A stretch of DNA of 64,000 bases from G958296245 sp965262055. Its GTDB lineage: Bacteria > Chloroflexota > Dehalococcoidia > Lucifugimonadales > G958296245. The first letter of the stretch is position 1, and each line of letters begins with the position of its first letter. This document shows, piece by piece, positions 1 to 7,941 of the stretch. The position numbers were made by a program, and so were the translations under genes. The stretch covers positions 2,046,001 through 2,110,000 of the forward strand of contig CBDHEI010000002.1 in NCBI GenBank assembly GCA_965262055.1. The letters run 5' to 3'. Below the pieces are notes generated by a model. It did no database searches, was not told the DNA's origin, and saw only the letters and a program-made list of their open reading frames with translations.

Positions 1-198
1 CAGATTCAACCACATCACAGGAGGAAATCCCTTTGGCCACTCTTCTATGATTGTCTTAAGGAGGGCTTGGGTACTACCTTGGAGATTCTCAGTGTCGACA
101 TATAGCGTGGTCCCAGGAGGTTGGGATCTTTCTATAATCTCAGTGGTTGAAACAGCAGCCGATTCGTCCGAAATGGGTCTACGAAAAAGTTTTGCCAT
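1..198 (-). CDS. NYN/PIN-like domain protein, N-terminal part (runs off left edge)
   Basis: An open frame of 66 codons starts at an ATG (196-198) and continues past the window edge, so only the N-terminus is seen. A Shine-Dalgarno-like AAGAGGA lies about six bases upstream of the ATG, which supports the start. The stretch TTLYVDTENLQ near residues 30-40 resembles the first strand and acidic residue of NYN/PIN-like nuclease domains. This is weak similarity by eye; without the downstream acidic residues, a nuclease role is only inferred. The small HTH-like gene ends 23 bases upstream on the same strand, so the two probably form one transcript. Confidence 0.5.
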   Translation of the reverse strand, partial: MAKLFRRPISDESAAVSTTEIIERSQPPGTTLYVDTENLQGSTQALLKTIIEEWPKGFPPVMWLNL

Positions 199-221
199 CG
201 ATATTCCTCTTGGAAGTATCA

Positions 222-437
222 CTATAGCCCCCTCATCATTACGGTGCCAATGTAGCCACGAATCGGGACATCCAGTTGCTCCGCAAGGGCAGCTTGCGTC
301 AGTCCTAAGCGCCTACGCAAGGTGTCAATGATGTAGAGCTTGAACACAAAGCCAAAGTGGTCTGGCTCTACAGGTGCCACGGGGCCATCGTAGTTTGGCC
401 CATGCATGGTGTCAACAGAGATGATGACATCATCCAT
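222..437 (-). CDS. small protein with a possible HTH segment
   Basis: The frame encodes 71 aa from the ATG at 435-437. The open frame continues further upstream but would run through the tRNA-Glu gene, so a start inside 222-557 is required; an ATG at 491 (89 aa) is the alternative. The segment LRRRLGLTQAALAEQLDVP near the C-terminus resembles helices 2-3 of an Xre-type helix-turn-helix, but the domain ends too soon to be complete. It sits just upstream of the NYN-like gene on the same strand. It could be a truncated regulator, or a spurious frame. Confidence 0.35.
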   Translation of the reverse strand: MDDVIISVDTMHGPNYDGPVAPVEPDHFGFVFKLYIIDTLRRRLGLTQAALAEQLDVPIRGYIGTVMMRGL

Positions 438-557
438 GGGTGACACTCTGTGAGTTAAGCCATTTCCTCTGCAGCCTGCTAGAATACTCATGACGCCTGC
501 GGCGCCCGCATGGCTCCGCAGTTCGCTCACATTCCGGCTCACAGCCGGGACCATCGT

Positions 558-630
558 GGCCCCATCGTCTAGTGGACTAGGACGGCGGCCTTTCAAGCCG
601 CAAACACGGATTCGAATTCCGTTGGGGCCA
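558..630 (+). tRNA. tRNA-Glu (anticodon UUC)
   Basis: A full cloverleaf can be drawn. The acceptor stem is GGCCCCA (558-564) with TGGGGCC (623-629), and the discriminator is A630. The anticodon stem is GCGGC/GCCGC (585-589 with 597-601), with loop CTTTCAA and anticodon TTC at 592-594. The T-arm carries the standard TTCGAAT loop. No CCA is encoded. Anticodon UUC reads Glu codons. It stands alone between a minus-strand small ORF and a plus-strand methyltransferase. Confidence 0.96.
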
Positions 631-674
631 CTTCCCATCGCAGCCTCATACGCCATAACGCCAGGAGCGCCCGT

Positions 675-1463
675 ATGACCTACTTCGACGACGTTGCCCA
701 ATACAACCAGGAGCGCTGGGAGGAGCTGGCCGCCCAGGGCCTAGAGTACACGAGGCCCATCCTCGACCTGGACGCCGAGTCGGCGCTTGCCTTGGTGGAC
801 CCCAAGGGTGTTGCCGGGGACGTCTCGGGCAAGGACGTGCTCTGCCTCGCAGGCGCGGGCGGGCAGCAGTCGGCTGCGTTCGGGATACTGGGCGCCAACG
901 TGACCGTTTTGGATATAACCGAAACGCAGCTGGAGAGGGACCGCGAGGCCGCGGCGCACTACGGCATCGACGTGCGAACGGTGCAGGGCGACATGCGGGA
1001 CCTGTCGGCCTTCGACGACGGCTCGTTCGACCTGGTCCACCAGGCCCACTCCATCAACTTCATCCCCGACCCGGTGCCGGTCTTCCGGGAAGTCGCCCGC
1101 GTGCTGCGCCCCGGAGGACTGTACGCGCTGAGGTGCTGGAACCCATTCGCCCACTGGCTGTACGACAACTGGAACGGCGAGGGCTACGTCGTGAAGGCCC
1201 GTTACGAGGACGCCGAGCTCCACGATGAGGACCCGCGCTGGGAGTTCGAGGGCTTCGACGGGACCGAGAAGAAGGTCGTCGGCCCCAGGGAGTTCCGCCA
1301 TACCCTGAGCACCATGCTCAACGGCCTCGCCGGGCTCCGGCTGGTCCTCGTTGGCCTGTGGGAAGACACCACCGACGAGACCGACCCCGAGCCGGGCTCC
1401 TGGGAGCACTTCATCTCCGTCGCCCCGCCCTACATGACCATCTGGACGCGGCTCTCCCCTTAA
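675..1463 (+). CDS. class I SAM-dependent methyltransferase (Methyltransf_11 type)
   Basis: 262 aa, starting with ATG. Motif I is degenerate: VLCLAGAGGQQSAAF (about residues 55-70) replaces the usual DxGxGxG. It is followed by the acidic motif II strand VTVLDITETQL and by GDMRDLSAFDDGSFDLVH, the usual adenine-contacting segment. The post-motif LRPGGLYALRCWNP fits small-molecule methyltransferases. The substrate cannot be told from sequence. It has no operon partner: tRNA-Glu lies upstream and the next gene is on the other strand. Confidence 0.85.
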   Translation: MTYFDDVAQYNQERWEELAAQGLEYTRPILDLDAESALALVDPKGVAGDVSGKDVLCLAGAGGQQSAAFGILGANVTVLDITETQLERDREAAAHYGIDVRTVQGDMRDLSAFDDGSFDLVHQAHSINFIPDPVPVFREVARVLRPGGLYALRCWNPFAHWLYDNWNGEGYVVKARYEDAELHDEDPRWEFEGFDGTEKKVVGPREFRHTLSTMLNGLAGLRLVLVGLWEDTTDETDPEPGSWEHFISVAPPYMTIWTRLSP

Positions 1464-1502
1464 CGGAGATTTCTGAACCGAGACCCTTGTCCCTCTCTTG
1501 AG

Positions 1503-2273
1503 CTACCCTGGGATATCTTCAACAGGGTCATAGTACACTTGAATGCTATCCACATCCTCCGAGTTCAGAAGGACCGTCCCGCCTCCTGGCATATCTTCCA
1601 ATCGATAAGGCTCTTCCTGGTGGCCGGCGGGAGCGTACTGCGCTTGAACAATAAGGAAATCCTTCGCCCTCTGTGAATCGGGTAGGATCGGATACGAATC
1701 CAGCACACCGTAGTAGATGTCTCCTCTCTTCATCTTGACCATCACTGCGGGCCGGGACCGCGTGAACCCGTCCGTAGCGACGTGAAAGGCCTTGTACCAG
1801 ATGGGCTCTATGGGAAAATCGGGGCTGGGAGGCTTTATCCAACCCATGTAGGGAATTGCTCCTATCCCTCTGGCCAAGAGGCCGCCGCCTTTGACAATGC
1901 CCGTCGCCGCCCGATGAGGTATCGAATACGCGCCCAATAAGACCGAAGCGACAACCACGTAGAGCGGGTAGAGAGTGAATAGTAAAGTTCCCTCGACAAA
2001 ATACGCACTTAGGAATTCATGGGGTTGCTTGCTGGGGAGTTCGTTGAGGTGTAATTCCAAGTGAAATGCAGAATCCAAGAGCGCTGATACTCCCAACACC
2101 AGCGTAACGCCAAGGAGGTGGACGTAAAGGGAGTACTCGAGCATCTCTGCCAACTGCCAAAGCGTGCTTCGACGCGATGGGTCGGCTCGTCGGGCCAGGG
2201 CCGAGCGGTAGGAGACGAATCCAGGGAGGACCAAGACCAAGATAGCCCCGATGTCCAAGGCCGAGGGGGTCAC
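1503..2273 (-). CDS. DUF6338-like membrane protein
   Basis: 256 aa. The N-terminal half carries hydrophobic segments near residues 8-24 (IGAILVLVLPGFVSYRSAL), 45-67 and 95-117, consistent with three transmembrane helices. The C-terminal half is soluble and includes KMKRGDIYYGVLDSYPILPD, an Sm/SH3-like beta segment seen in DUF6338 proteins. Family assignment is from memory of this architecture (N-terminal helices, 'G(W/Y/V)L' strand, C-terminal 'V.L' tail). The function is unknown. It follows the small hydrophilic gene by 16 bases on the same strand, as often found for this family and a short partner. Base composition is less GC-rich than neighbouring core genes, which suggests transfer. Confidence 0.6.
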   Translation of the reverse strand: MTPSALDIGAILVLVLPGFVSYRSALARRADPSRRSTLWQLAEMLEYSLYVHLLGVTLVLGVSALLDSAFHLELHLNELPSKQPHEFLSAYFVEGTLLFTLYPLYVVVASVLLGAYSIPHRAATGIVKGGGLLARGIGAIPYMGWIKPPSPDFPIEPIWYKAFHVATDGFTRSRPAVMVKMKRGDIYYGVLDSYPILPDSQRAKDFLIVQAQYAPAGHQEEPYRLEDMPGGGTVLLNSEDVDSIQVYYDPVEDIPG

Positions 2274-2288
2274 GGGGCGTTCCCCGAA

Positions 2289-2537
2289 CTACTCTTTAGA
2301 CTTGGCTGGGGCCTGCTCCGGCGCGGGCTGCTGTACTTGCCTAGGTCGTTCGTTGCCCGGGTTGGCCATTATGGCTTCTACCACGGGGTTCTTACGCAAC
2401 GGCTTGCCTGTCTGAGGTACATCGTCCCGGGACTTTCTTAGCCACTCGGGTGAGTAGCTGCTTACCCCATTCTCTCGGGATTGACTCCCGGTACCTCTGG
2501 AACCCTGATCTGAATTGCTGCCTTTGTAATTTGGCAT
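2289..2537 (-). CDS. small hydrophilic protein upstream of the DUF6338-like gene
   Basis: 82 aa, rich in Ser, Gly, Gln, Pro and Lys, and probably disordered. GGAG lies seven bases before the ATG (2535-2537), supporting the start. The gene ends 16 bases before the DUF6338-like gene and is probably co-transcribed with it. No domain is recognised. Another frame on the same strand (2392-2652) overlaps it but lacks a convincing ribosome site, so this frame is preferred. Confidence 0.6.
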   Translation of the reverse strand: MPNYKGSNSDQGSRGTGSQSRENGVSSYSPEWLRKSRDDVPQTGKPLRKNPVVEAIMANPGNERPRQVQQPAPEQAPAKSKE

Positions 2538-2693
2538 AGCATTCTCCGAACGGGATTACATGAAGAATAGGAACAATCCCCAACGCCGGTTCACGCAGTC
2601 CCATCATAGCGCCAACCTGCCAAACCGGCAAATGCTCAGCCGGTTTACCCAACAGAGACGTGCCCTAGTCGCGGTCCTTCCCTGTCATCGCCC

Positions 2694-2897
2694 TCAGCCG
2701 CCCCCGACGGCGTGTACTATCTCCACCGTGTCGCCGTCCGACAGCGTCACCGTGGCGTGCCCCTCCCGGCGCACCACCTCGCCGTTGTACGCCACCGCGA
2801 TCCGGCGCAGGGTTACCCCAAGCGACTCCAGGTAGACGGGCAGGGGAGTCTGCTCGGGCAGCTCCTCCTCCTTGCCGTTTACCGTCAGCCTGATCAA
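2694..2897 (-). CDS. thiS: ThiS, sulfur carrier protein of thiazole synthesis
   Basis: 67 aa ubiquitin-like protein whose C-terminus, once thiocarboxylated, donates sulfur to the thiazole made by ThiG. It starts at a TTG (2895-2897) that overlaps the TGA stop of thiE, indicating translational coupling. An upstream ATG at 2933 would give an N-terminal extension not seen in ThiS. The sequence shows the typical TVNGKEEEL start, AVAYNGEVVRR middle and DGDTVEIVHAVGGG end. The tail ends Gly-Gly-Gly, one Gly more than the usual Gly-Gly. It is the last gene of thiG-thiE-thiS. Confidence 0.93.
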   Translation of the reverse strand: MIRLTVNGKEEELPEQTPLPVYLESLGVTLRRIAVAYNGEVVRREGHATVTLSDGDTVEIVHAVGGG

Positions 2898-3553
2898 GCC
2901 GTGACCTCCGAGCGCCTGCCGGAGCGCTCCCACGCGAGGACCGTGCGCCGCTTCAGCTCGCGGGCCGCCGCTTCGGGGCTCTCGCTCTCGCTGACCGCCC
3001 TGATGACCGCCGCGCCGGCGGCCCCAGACCGCATCACCGACTCGACGTTGCCCCCGTCAATGCCGCCGATCCCGATCACCGGCGCGTCCACGGCGTCCGC
3101 CAGGCCGCCGACCAGCGCCAAGCCCTGGGGTGCGGCCCCCGGATGGGACGCCGTGGCAAACACGCTGCCCGCGACAAGGAAGTCTGCCCCGTCCGCAACC
3201 GCCTGCACGCCGCCCGCAACGCTGTGCACTGAGCGCCCCACGAGCATGTTACCGCCTACCTGCCTCGCCGCATCGACCGCAAGACCGTCTTCCGGTAGCT
3301 GCACTCCGTCCGCCCCTGCGGCCAGTGCCACGTCAACGCGGTCGTTCACGATGAGTAGCGCCCTCCCGGACGTTATGGATCGCAGCCGCACCGCGAGGTC
3401 CAGCAGCTTGCCTGCCGGGAGGTCCTTCTCCCGTAGCTGCACCATGGAGCACCCGCCCTCGACCGCCGCCTCCACCACCTGCTCCAGCCTGCGCCCACGG
3501 CACAGCCTACGGTCTGTGACTAGGCACAGCACTGGCCTCGGCAGCGGGGCCAT
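2894..3553 (-). CDS. thiE: ThiE, thiamine-phosphate synthase
   Basis: 219 aa, the usual length. ThiE joins the pyrimidine (HMP-PP) and thiazole phosphate to make thiamine phosphate. Visible family motifs along the TIM barrel are VQLREKDLPAGKLLDLA (substrate loop), LIVNDRVDVALAAGADGVQL, VGRSVHS and the phosphate-binding GIGGIDGGN followed by SGAAGAAVI. It lies six bases after thiG and overlaps thiS. The pathway in this window is incomplete: thiC, thiD, thiO and thiF are not here. Confidence 0.95.
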   Translation of the reverse strand: MAPLPRPVLCLVTDRRLCRGRRLEQVVEAAVEGGCSMVQLREKDLPAGKLLDLAVRLRSITSGRALLIVNDRVDVALAAGADGVQLPEDGLAVDAARQVGGNMLVGRSVHSVAGGVQAVADGADFLVAGSVFATASHPGAAPQGLALVGGLADAVDAPVIGIGGIDGGNVESVMRSGAAGAAVIRAVSESESPEAAARELKRRTVLAWERSGRRSEVTA

Positions 3554-3559
3554 GTGTCG

Positions 3560-4351
3560 CTAGCTCCGCGAGCCGGCCGGCGTAGCCACTCCCTCGGTTG
3601 GGCTGCTCGCGGCGGCCTGTTGCTTGGGCGCGATGCGTCCGGCGAGGTACGCCATCCGTCCGGCCTCGACCCCCAGCTTGAACGCCTCGCCCATGCCCGC
3701 CGGGTCCGACGCCTGCGCGATCGCCGTGTTCACCAGCACGGCGTCCGCGCCCTCCTCCAGCGCCTGGGCCGCCTCCGACGGCACCCCCAGGCCCGCGTCC
3801 ACCACCACCGGCACGTTCGCCGCCTCTATGATCAGCCGCACCTCGTCGATGGTCAGTATCCCCCGGCCCGAGCCGATTGCCGACCCCAGGGGCATCACCG
3901 TCGCGCAGCCGATCTCTTCCAGCTTCATTGCGAGCACTGGGTCGGCGTGGATGTACGGCAGCACCACGAAGTCGTCGTCGACCAGCCGCTGCGCCGCCTC
4001 GTACGTGCCCACCGGGTCCGGCAGCAGCGACTTCGGGTTCGGTTGTACCTCCAGCTTGACCCAGTTGCTGCCCGTGATCTCCCTGCCCAGCCGTGCCGTG
4101 AACACCGCCTCGTCCGCCGTTTTGCAGCCGGCGGTGTTCGGCAGCACCGTGTACTCGTCCCAGTCGAAGTAGTCCAGGATGCTCTTCTCGCTGGGGTTGT
4201 CGCGATCCAAGCGGCGTATGGCCACCGTGATGATCTGCGCCCCCGACGCGCTGATGGACGCCACCATCTCCTCGGGGTTCCTGTGGCGCCCGGTACCGAC
4301 CATTAGCCGGGACTCGAACTCCTTGCCGGCGATGATCAGAGGGTCTCCCAT
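3560..4351 (-). CDS. thiG: ThiG, thiazole synthase
   Basis: 263 aa from the ATG at 4349-4351, which is preceded by GGGGAGG; an upstream in-frame ATG (4483) would add a non-homologous N-terminus. The protein opens GDPLIIAGKEFESRLMVGTG, typical of ThiG. The Schiff-base lysine lies in NWVKLEVQPNPKSLLPDP. Phosphate-binding loops include VVDAGLGVPSEAAQALE and DAVLVNTAIAQA. It forms the thiazole phosphate ring from DXP, dehydroglycine and ThiS-thiocarboxylate. It is first in the thiG-thiE-thiS operon. I looked for a TPP riboswitch in the 135 bases upstream and do not see the CUGAGA-type core. Confidence 0.96.
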   Translation of the reverse strand: MGDPLIIAGKEFESRLMVGTGRHRNPEEMVASISASGAQIITVAIRRLDRDNPSEKSILDYFDWDEYTVLPNTAGCKTADEAVFTARLGREITGSNWVKLEVQPNPKSLLPDPVGTYEAAQRLVDDDFVVLPYIHADPVLAMKLEEIGCATVMPLGSAIGSGRGILTIDEVRLIIEAANVPVVVDAGLGVPSEAAQALEEGADAVLVNTAIAQASDPAGMGEAFKLGVEAGRMAYLAGRIAPKQQAAASSPTEGVATPAGSRS

Positions 4352-4516
4352 AGTGCCTCCCCAGGCGGTCCCCGTATCAGACCAGCCGGCGCGGGGCCGC
4401 TTACTTGTCAAGCATGTTACCAAACTCAACACGCATTCGGGGCGCGCCTGCGCGGGTCTTGTCCCCGCCGCGTCTCTCATCATAATATGGGCCGCATCCT
4501 CGACCCAGGATCAGTT

Positions 4517-4993
4517 ATGACCCTAGTCCGCCACTTCACCGCCACCGCGTTCGTAGTACACGACGACCGTGTCGCCCTCCACTGGCACCGCAAGGTGGGC
4601 GCGTGGCTCCCGCCCGGCGGCCATATAGAGGACAACGAGGACCCCGTCCAGGCCGTGCTCCGGGAGGTCGAGGAGGAGACCGGCCTCGTCGTGGAGCTGG
4701 TGCCCACCGCCCATCTGCTAAACTTGGGCTGCCAGGAGCAGGTCGAGCCCCCGTTCACCATCGTGATCGAGGACATCCACGACCCCGTAAAAGGCTATCA
4801 CCAGCACATCGACATGATCTACTTCTGCCGCCCCACGGACCCGCCGGGGCCGCTAAACCCCGGCTGGCTCTGGGTAAGCAGGGACCAGATCGCAACCCTG
4901 GCGCTGCTGGAACGTGACGGCGGCCCACCCGAAGCCCCCCCGCAGGACGTCAGGTCCCTCGCCCTCCACGCCATCGAGTTCGTAGCCTCGTAG
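4517..4993 (+). CDS. Nudix hydrolase
   Basis: 158 aa from the ATG at 4517, which has AGGA upstream; an earlier in-frame ATG (4487) adds ten residues. The Nudix box is complete: Gly, five residues, Glu, seven residues, then REVEEETGL (GGHIEDNEDPVQAVLREVEE region). It should hydrolyse a nucleoside diphosphate linked to another moiety; the substrate is not readable. It is divergent from thiG, with about 165 bases between the starts. A hairpin of the GGGCAACC/GGTTGCCC type follows its stop codon. Confidence 0.92.
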   Translation: MTLVRHFTATAFVVHDDRVALHWHRKVGAWLPPGGHIEDNEDPVQAVLREVEEETGLVVELVPTAHLLNLGCQEQVEPPFTIVIEDIHDPVKGYHQHIDMIYFCRPTDPPGPLNPGWLWVSRDQIATLALLERDGGPPEAPPQDVRSLALHAIEFVAS

Positions 4994-5014
4994 GGGCAAC
5001 CCTCGTGGTTGCCC
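4994..5014. repeat. short palindrome GGGCAACC...GGTTGCCC after the Nudix gene
   Basis: An 8-bp perfect stem with a five-base loop begins right after the TAG stop of the Nudix gene. No T-run follows, so it is a poor intrinsic terminator. From general knowledge, palindromes of this 'TAGGGGCAACC' kind are scattered through some environmental Chloroflexota genomes. Only one copy is seen in this window. Confidence 0.6.
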
Positions 5015-5096
5015 GGAAATGCGCCCTCGTCCACGATGCGCTAGAATCGGCCCAAGTCCCACCGGCGCACACACGCCGTTGCATAGGAGTTAGACC

Positions 5097-5450
5097 ATGC
5101 CTAAATACCTGTTCCAAGCATCGTACACACGCAAGGGAGTCAAGGGCCTGCTGAAGGACGGCGGCTCCAAGCGCGCCAAGGTCGTCGATGGCCTGGTAAC
5201 CAGCGCCGGCGGCACCCTCGAGGCCTACTACTTTGCCTTCGGAGACAACGACGTCTACTGCATCGCCGAGTTCCCGGACGAGGCCGCGGCCGCAGCCGTC
5301 TCGCTCGCCGTCTCCGCAAAAGGCGCCCTCACAGTCAAGACCACGGTGCTGATCGAGCCCGCGACCATGGACGCCGCGGTGAAGAAGAGCGTCAGCTACA
5401 CGAAGCCGGGAGAGAAGAAGAGCGTCAGCTCCACGAAGCCGGGAGAATAG
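5097..5450 (+). CDS. GYD domain protein with C-terminal tandem repeat
   Basis: 117 aa. The start MPKYLFQASYTRKGVKGLL and the segment EAYYFAFGDNDVYCIAEFPD match the small ferredoxin-like GYD family, whose role is unknown. The usual family domain of about 95 residues is followed by an 11-residue unit present twice (KKSVSYTKPGE, KKSVSSTKPGE). It is encoded by two nearly identical 33-bp units near 5383-5448, so the tail looks like a recent in-frame duplication. The ATG at 5097 has TAGGAG upstream. It is separated from hsdM by 27 bases. Confidence 0.85.
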   Translation: MPKYLFQASYTRKGVKGLLKDGGSKRAKVVDGLVTSAGGTLEAYYFAFGDNDVYCIAEFPDEAAAAAVSLAVSAKGALTVKTTVLIEPATMDAAVKKSVSYTKPGEKKSVSSTKPGE

Positions 5451-5477
5451 CCCCGCATCCGGTAGAGAGGGTTAGAC

Positions 5478-7433
5478 TTGGCGACCCCTCTGAACATCAG
5501 CGGCTTCATATGGGGCATAGCGGACGACGTCCTGCGCGATGTCTATGTCCGCGGCAAGTACCGCGACGTCATCCTGCCCATGACGGTCATACGCCGCCTC
5601 GACGCGGTCCTGGAGCCGACCAAGGAAGACGTGCTCCGCATGAAGGCCCAGCTCGACGCCGCCGGCGTGGCGAACCAGGACGCCGCGCTGCGCCGCGCCT
5701 CCGGCGAGGCCTTCTACAACACCTCGCCCTTCCGCCTCCGCGACCTCACCTCCCGCGCACGCCAACAGCAGCTCCGGGCTGACTTCGAGGCGTACCTCGA
5801 CGGCTTCTCGCCCAACGTCCAGGAGGTCTTGGAGAAGTTCGAGTTCCGCAACCAGATTCCCAGGCTGGTCGAGACGCATGCGCTGGGGTTCCTCCTGGAG
5901 AAATTCCTGGACAGCTCGATAAACCTCAGCCCCAGGCCCGTCCCGAACGGCGACGGCTCCGTGCGCCTGGAGGGCCTGGACAACCACGCCATGGGCACGC
6001 TCTTCGAAGAGCTCATACGCCGCTTCAACGAGGAGAATAACGAGGAGGCCGGCGAGCACTTCACCCCGCGCGACGTGGTGCAGCTCATGGCCCGCCTCGT
6101 CTTCCAGCCGGTTGCTGAAGAGGTCCTGCCCGGCACCTACCTCGTCTACGACGGCGCATGCGGCACCGGCGGGATGCTGACGGTCGCGGAGGAGACGCTG
6201 ACGAAGCTGGCCGCCGAGCGGGGTAGGGCGGCGTCGGTCCACCTCTACGGCCAGGAGGTCAACCCCGAGACCTACGCCATCAGCAAGGCCGACCTCATCC
6301 TCAAGGGCGAGGGCGTCGAGGCCGACAACATCCAGTACGGCTCCACCCTCTCCGCCGACGCCTTCCCAGCCCGCGAGTTCGATTTCATGCTCTCGAATCC
6401 CCCCTACGGCAAGAGCTGGAAGACCGACCTCGAGCGCATGGGCGGCAAGTCCGGCATCATGGACCAACGCTTCGTCGTGGAGCACGACGGAGACCCGGAG
6501 CACTCCCTCATCACCCGCTCCAGCGACGGCCAGATGATGTTCCTGGCCAACATGCTCAGCAAGATGAAGCACGACACCCGAATGGGCAGCCGCGTCGCCG
6601 AGGTCCACAACGGCAGCTCCCTATTCACCGGCGACGCCGGGCAGGGCGAGAGCAACATCCGCCGATGGATCATCGAGAACGACTGGCTGGAGGCCATAGT
6701 CGCCCTCCCGCTCAACATGTTCTACAACACCGGCATCGCCACATATATCTGGGTGCTCGGCAACCGCAAGCAGGCCCACCGCCAGGGTAGGGTGCAGCTC
6801 ATCGACGCCACACAGTGGTACCGGCCCCTGCGCAAGAACCTGGGCAGCAAGAATTGCGAGCTCTCCGGCGAGGACGTCCAGCGTATCTGCGACGCCTTCC
6901 TCGCCTTCGAGGAGACCGAGCAGTCGAAGATATTCCCCAACGAGGCCTTCGGCTACTGGAAGGTCACCGTCGAGCGCCCCCTGAGGCTGGAGGGCATAGA
7001 CCCGGAGCGCGCCTACACCGCCAAGGAGATCAAGTCCCTGAGGGACACCTGCGAGCGCTCCGAGACCGCGCCGCCGGTCATAAAGAAGGTACACAGGAAG
7101 AGCGTCGAAGCCGACCCGCTGCGCGGACTCTTCCCCGCCACCGTCGCCGGCAAGCCGGCCGTCGTCGAATACGAGCCCGACTCCGACCTCCGCGACACCG
7201 AGCAGGTGCCTCTCCTTGAAGAGGGCGGCATCGAAGCCTTCCTCCGCCGCGAGGTGCTGCCCTACGCCCCGGACGCCTGGTACGTCCCCGACAGCGTCAA
7301 GACCGGCTACGAGATCAGCTTCACCCGCCACTTCTACAAGCCGCAGCCCCTGCGCCCCCTGGAGGAGATACGGGCGGATATACTGGCGCTGGAACGAGAG
7401 ACGGAGGGGTTGTTAGGGGAGATCGTTCGATAG
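5478..7433 (+). CDS. hsdM: HsdM, type I restriction-modification DNA methyltransferase
   Basis: 651 aa, starting with TTG. Residues 1-160 form the N-terminal helical HsdM domain (SGFIWGIADDVLRD). The N6-adenine methylase core follows: SAM motif DGACGTGGML near residue 224 and catalytic NPPYGKSW near 306. A long C-terminal region follows, including PLNMFYNTGIATYIWVL. HsdM modifies the recognition site set by HsdS and is part of the R2M2S nuclease. hsdS and hsdR lie downstream but are separated from it by inserted genes. The last 200 bp of this gene recur at 8026-8225. Confidence 0.96.
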   Translation: MATPLNISGFIWGIADDVLRDVYVRGKYRDVILPMTVIRRLDAVLEPTKEDVLRMKAQLDAAGVANQDAALRRASGEAFYNTSPFRLRDLTSRARQQQLRADFEAYLDGFSPNVQEVLEKFEFRNQIPRLVETHALGFLLEKFLDSSINLSPRPVPNGDGSVRLEGLDNHAMGTLFEELIRRFNEENNEEAGEHFTPRDVVQLMARLVFQPVAEEVLPGTYLVYDGACGTGGMLTVAEETLTKLAAERGRAASVHLYGQEVNPETYAISKADLILKGEGVEADNIQYGSTLSADAFPAREFDFMLSNPPYGKSWKTDLERMGGKSGIMDQRFVVEHDGDPEHSLITRSSDGQMMFLANMLSKMKHDTRMGSRVAEVHNGSSLFTGDAGQGESNIRRWIIENDWLEAIVALPLNMFYNTGIATYIWVLGNRKQAHRQGRVQLIDATQWYRPLRKNLGSKNCELSGEDVQRICDAFLAFEETEQSKIFPNEAFGYWKVTVERPLRLEGIDPERAYTAKEIKSLRDTCERSETAPPVIKKVHRKSVEADPLRGLFPATVAGKPAVVEYEPDSDLRDTEQVPLLEEGGIEAFLRREVLPYAPDAWYVPDSVKTGYEISFTRHFYKPQPLRPLEEIRADILALERETEGLLGEIVR

Positions 7434-7463
7434 TCGATGTCTTACGGGAGAGGAGAGCATACA

Positions 7464-7688
7464 ATGCCCACCACCATCTCCGAGATCATATTCGAAGTTA
7501 GCGAGGACGAAATCGACGGCGGATACTCGGCCAACGCGCTGGGACACGGCATCCACACCCAGGGCGAAACGATCGAGGAGCTGCGCCGCAACGTCACGGA
7601 AGCCGTCGAATGCTACTTCGACGGGACGATGAAGCGCCCCGGCTTGATTCGCCTCCACTTCGTCCGTGACGAAGTCCTCGCTCTGTGA
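7464..7688 (+). CDS. hicB: HicB-like antitoxin
   Basis: 74 aa from the ATG at 7464, with GGAGAGGAGAG upstream. The sequence has the HicB partial RNase H-like fold: SEDEIDGGYSANALGHGIHTQGETIEELRRNVTEAVE, which matches the usual 'GGY.A..lg..i.tqGdT.eEl..nv.eAi'. It lacks a C-terminal DNA-binding domain, as in short HicB proteins. Its stop overlaps the start of hicA. The antitoxin comes first here, opposite to the E. coli order. The pair sits between hsdM and a repeat of the hsdM 3' end. Confidence 0.88.
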   Translation: MPTTISEIIFEVSEDEIDGGYSANALGHGIHTQGETIEELRRNVTEAVECYFDGTMKRPGLIRLHFVRDEVLAL

Positions 7689-7927
7689 AACTGCCGCGTG
7701 ATGTAAACGGGACGGATTTGGAGAATGCGCTTCGGCGTCTGGGTTACAGGGCTACCAGGCAACGCGGTTCTCACGTTCGGGTAACTACGCAAACCAATGG
7801 TGAGCATCATGAAGTTATCCCTCGATATAATCCCATCGGGGCGAAAACACTGTCCAGCATCTTGAAGAGCATCGCGACCCATCACGGCCTGAGCGTCGAT
7901 GAGCTGCTGCGACAAATTGGCCTTTAG
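7685..7927 (+). CDS. hicA: HicA-like mRNA interferase toxin
   Basis: 80 aa, starting at a GTG (7685) that overlaps the hicB stop codon. The dsRBD-like fold is evident: LENALRRLGYRATRQRGSHVRV, in which the His of the GSH motif is the catalytic residue of HicA ribonucleases, then VIPRYNPIGAKTLSSILKSI. It should cleave mRNA when unbound by HicB. It is lower in GC than hsdM and probably arrived as a cassette. Confidence 0.9.
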   Translation: MKLPRDVNGTDLENALRRLGYRATRQRGSHVRVTTQTNGEHHEVIPRYNPIGAKTLSSILKSIATHHGLSVDELLRQIGL

Positions 7928-7941
7928 GACCTTTGCCATGC

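Noticed and set aside
4352..4486. TPP riboswitch upstream of thiG
   Set aside because: I looked for the CUGAGA and the conserved distal pyrophosphate-binding segment and see neither.
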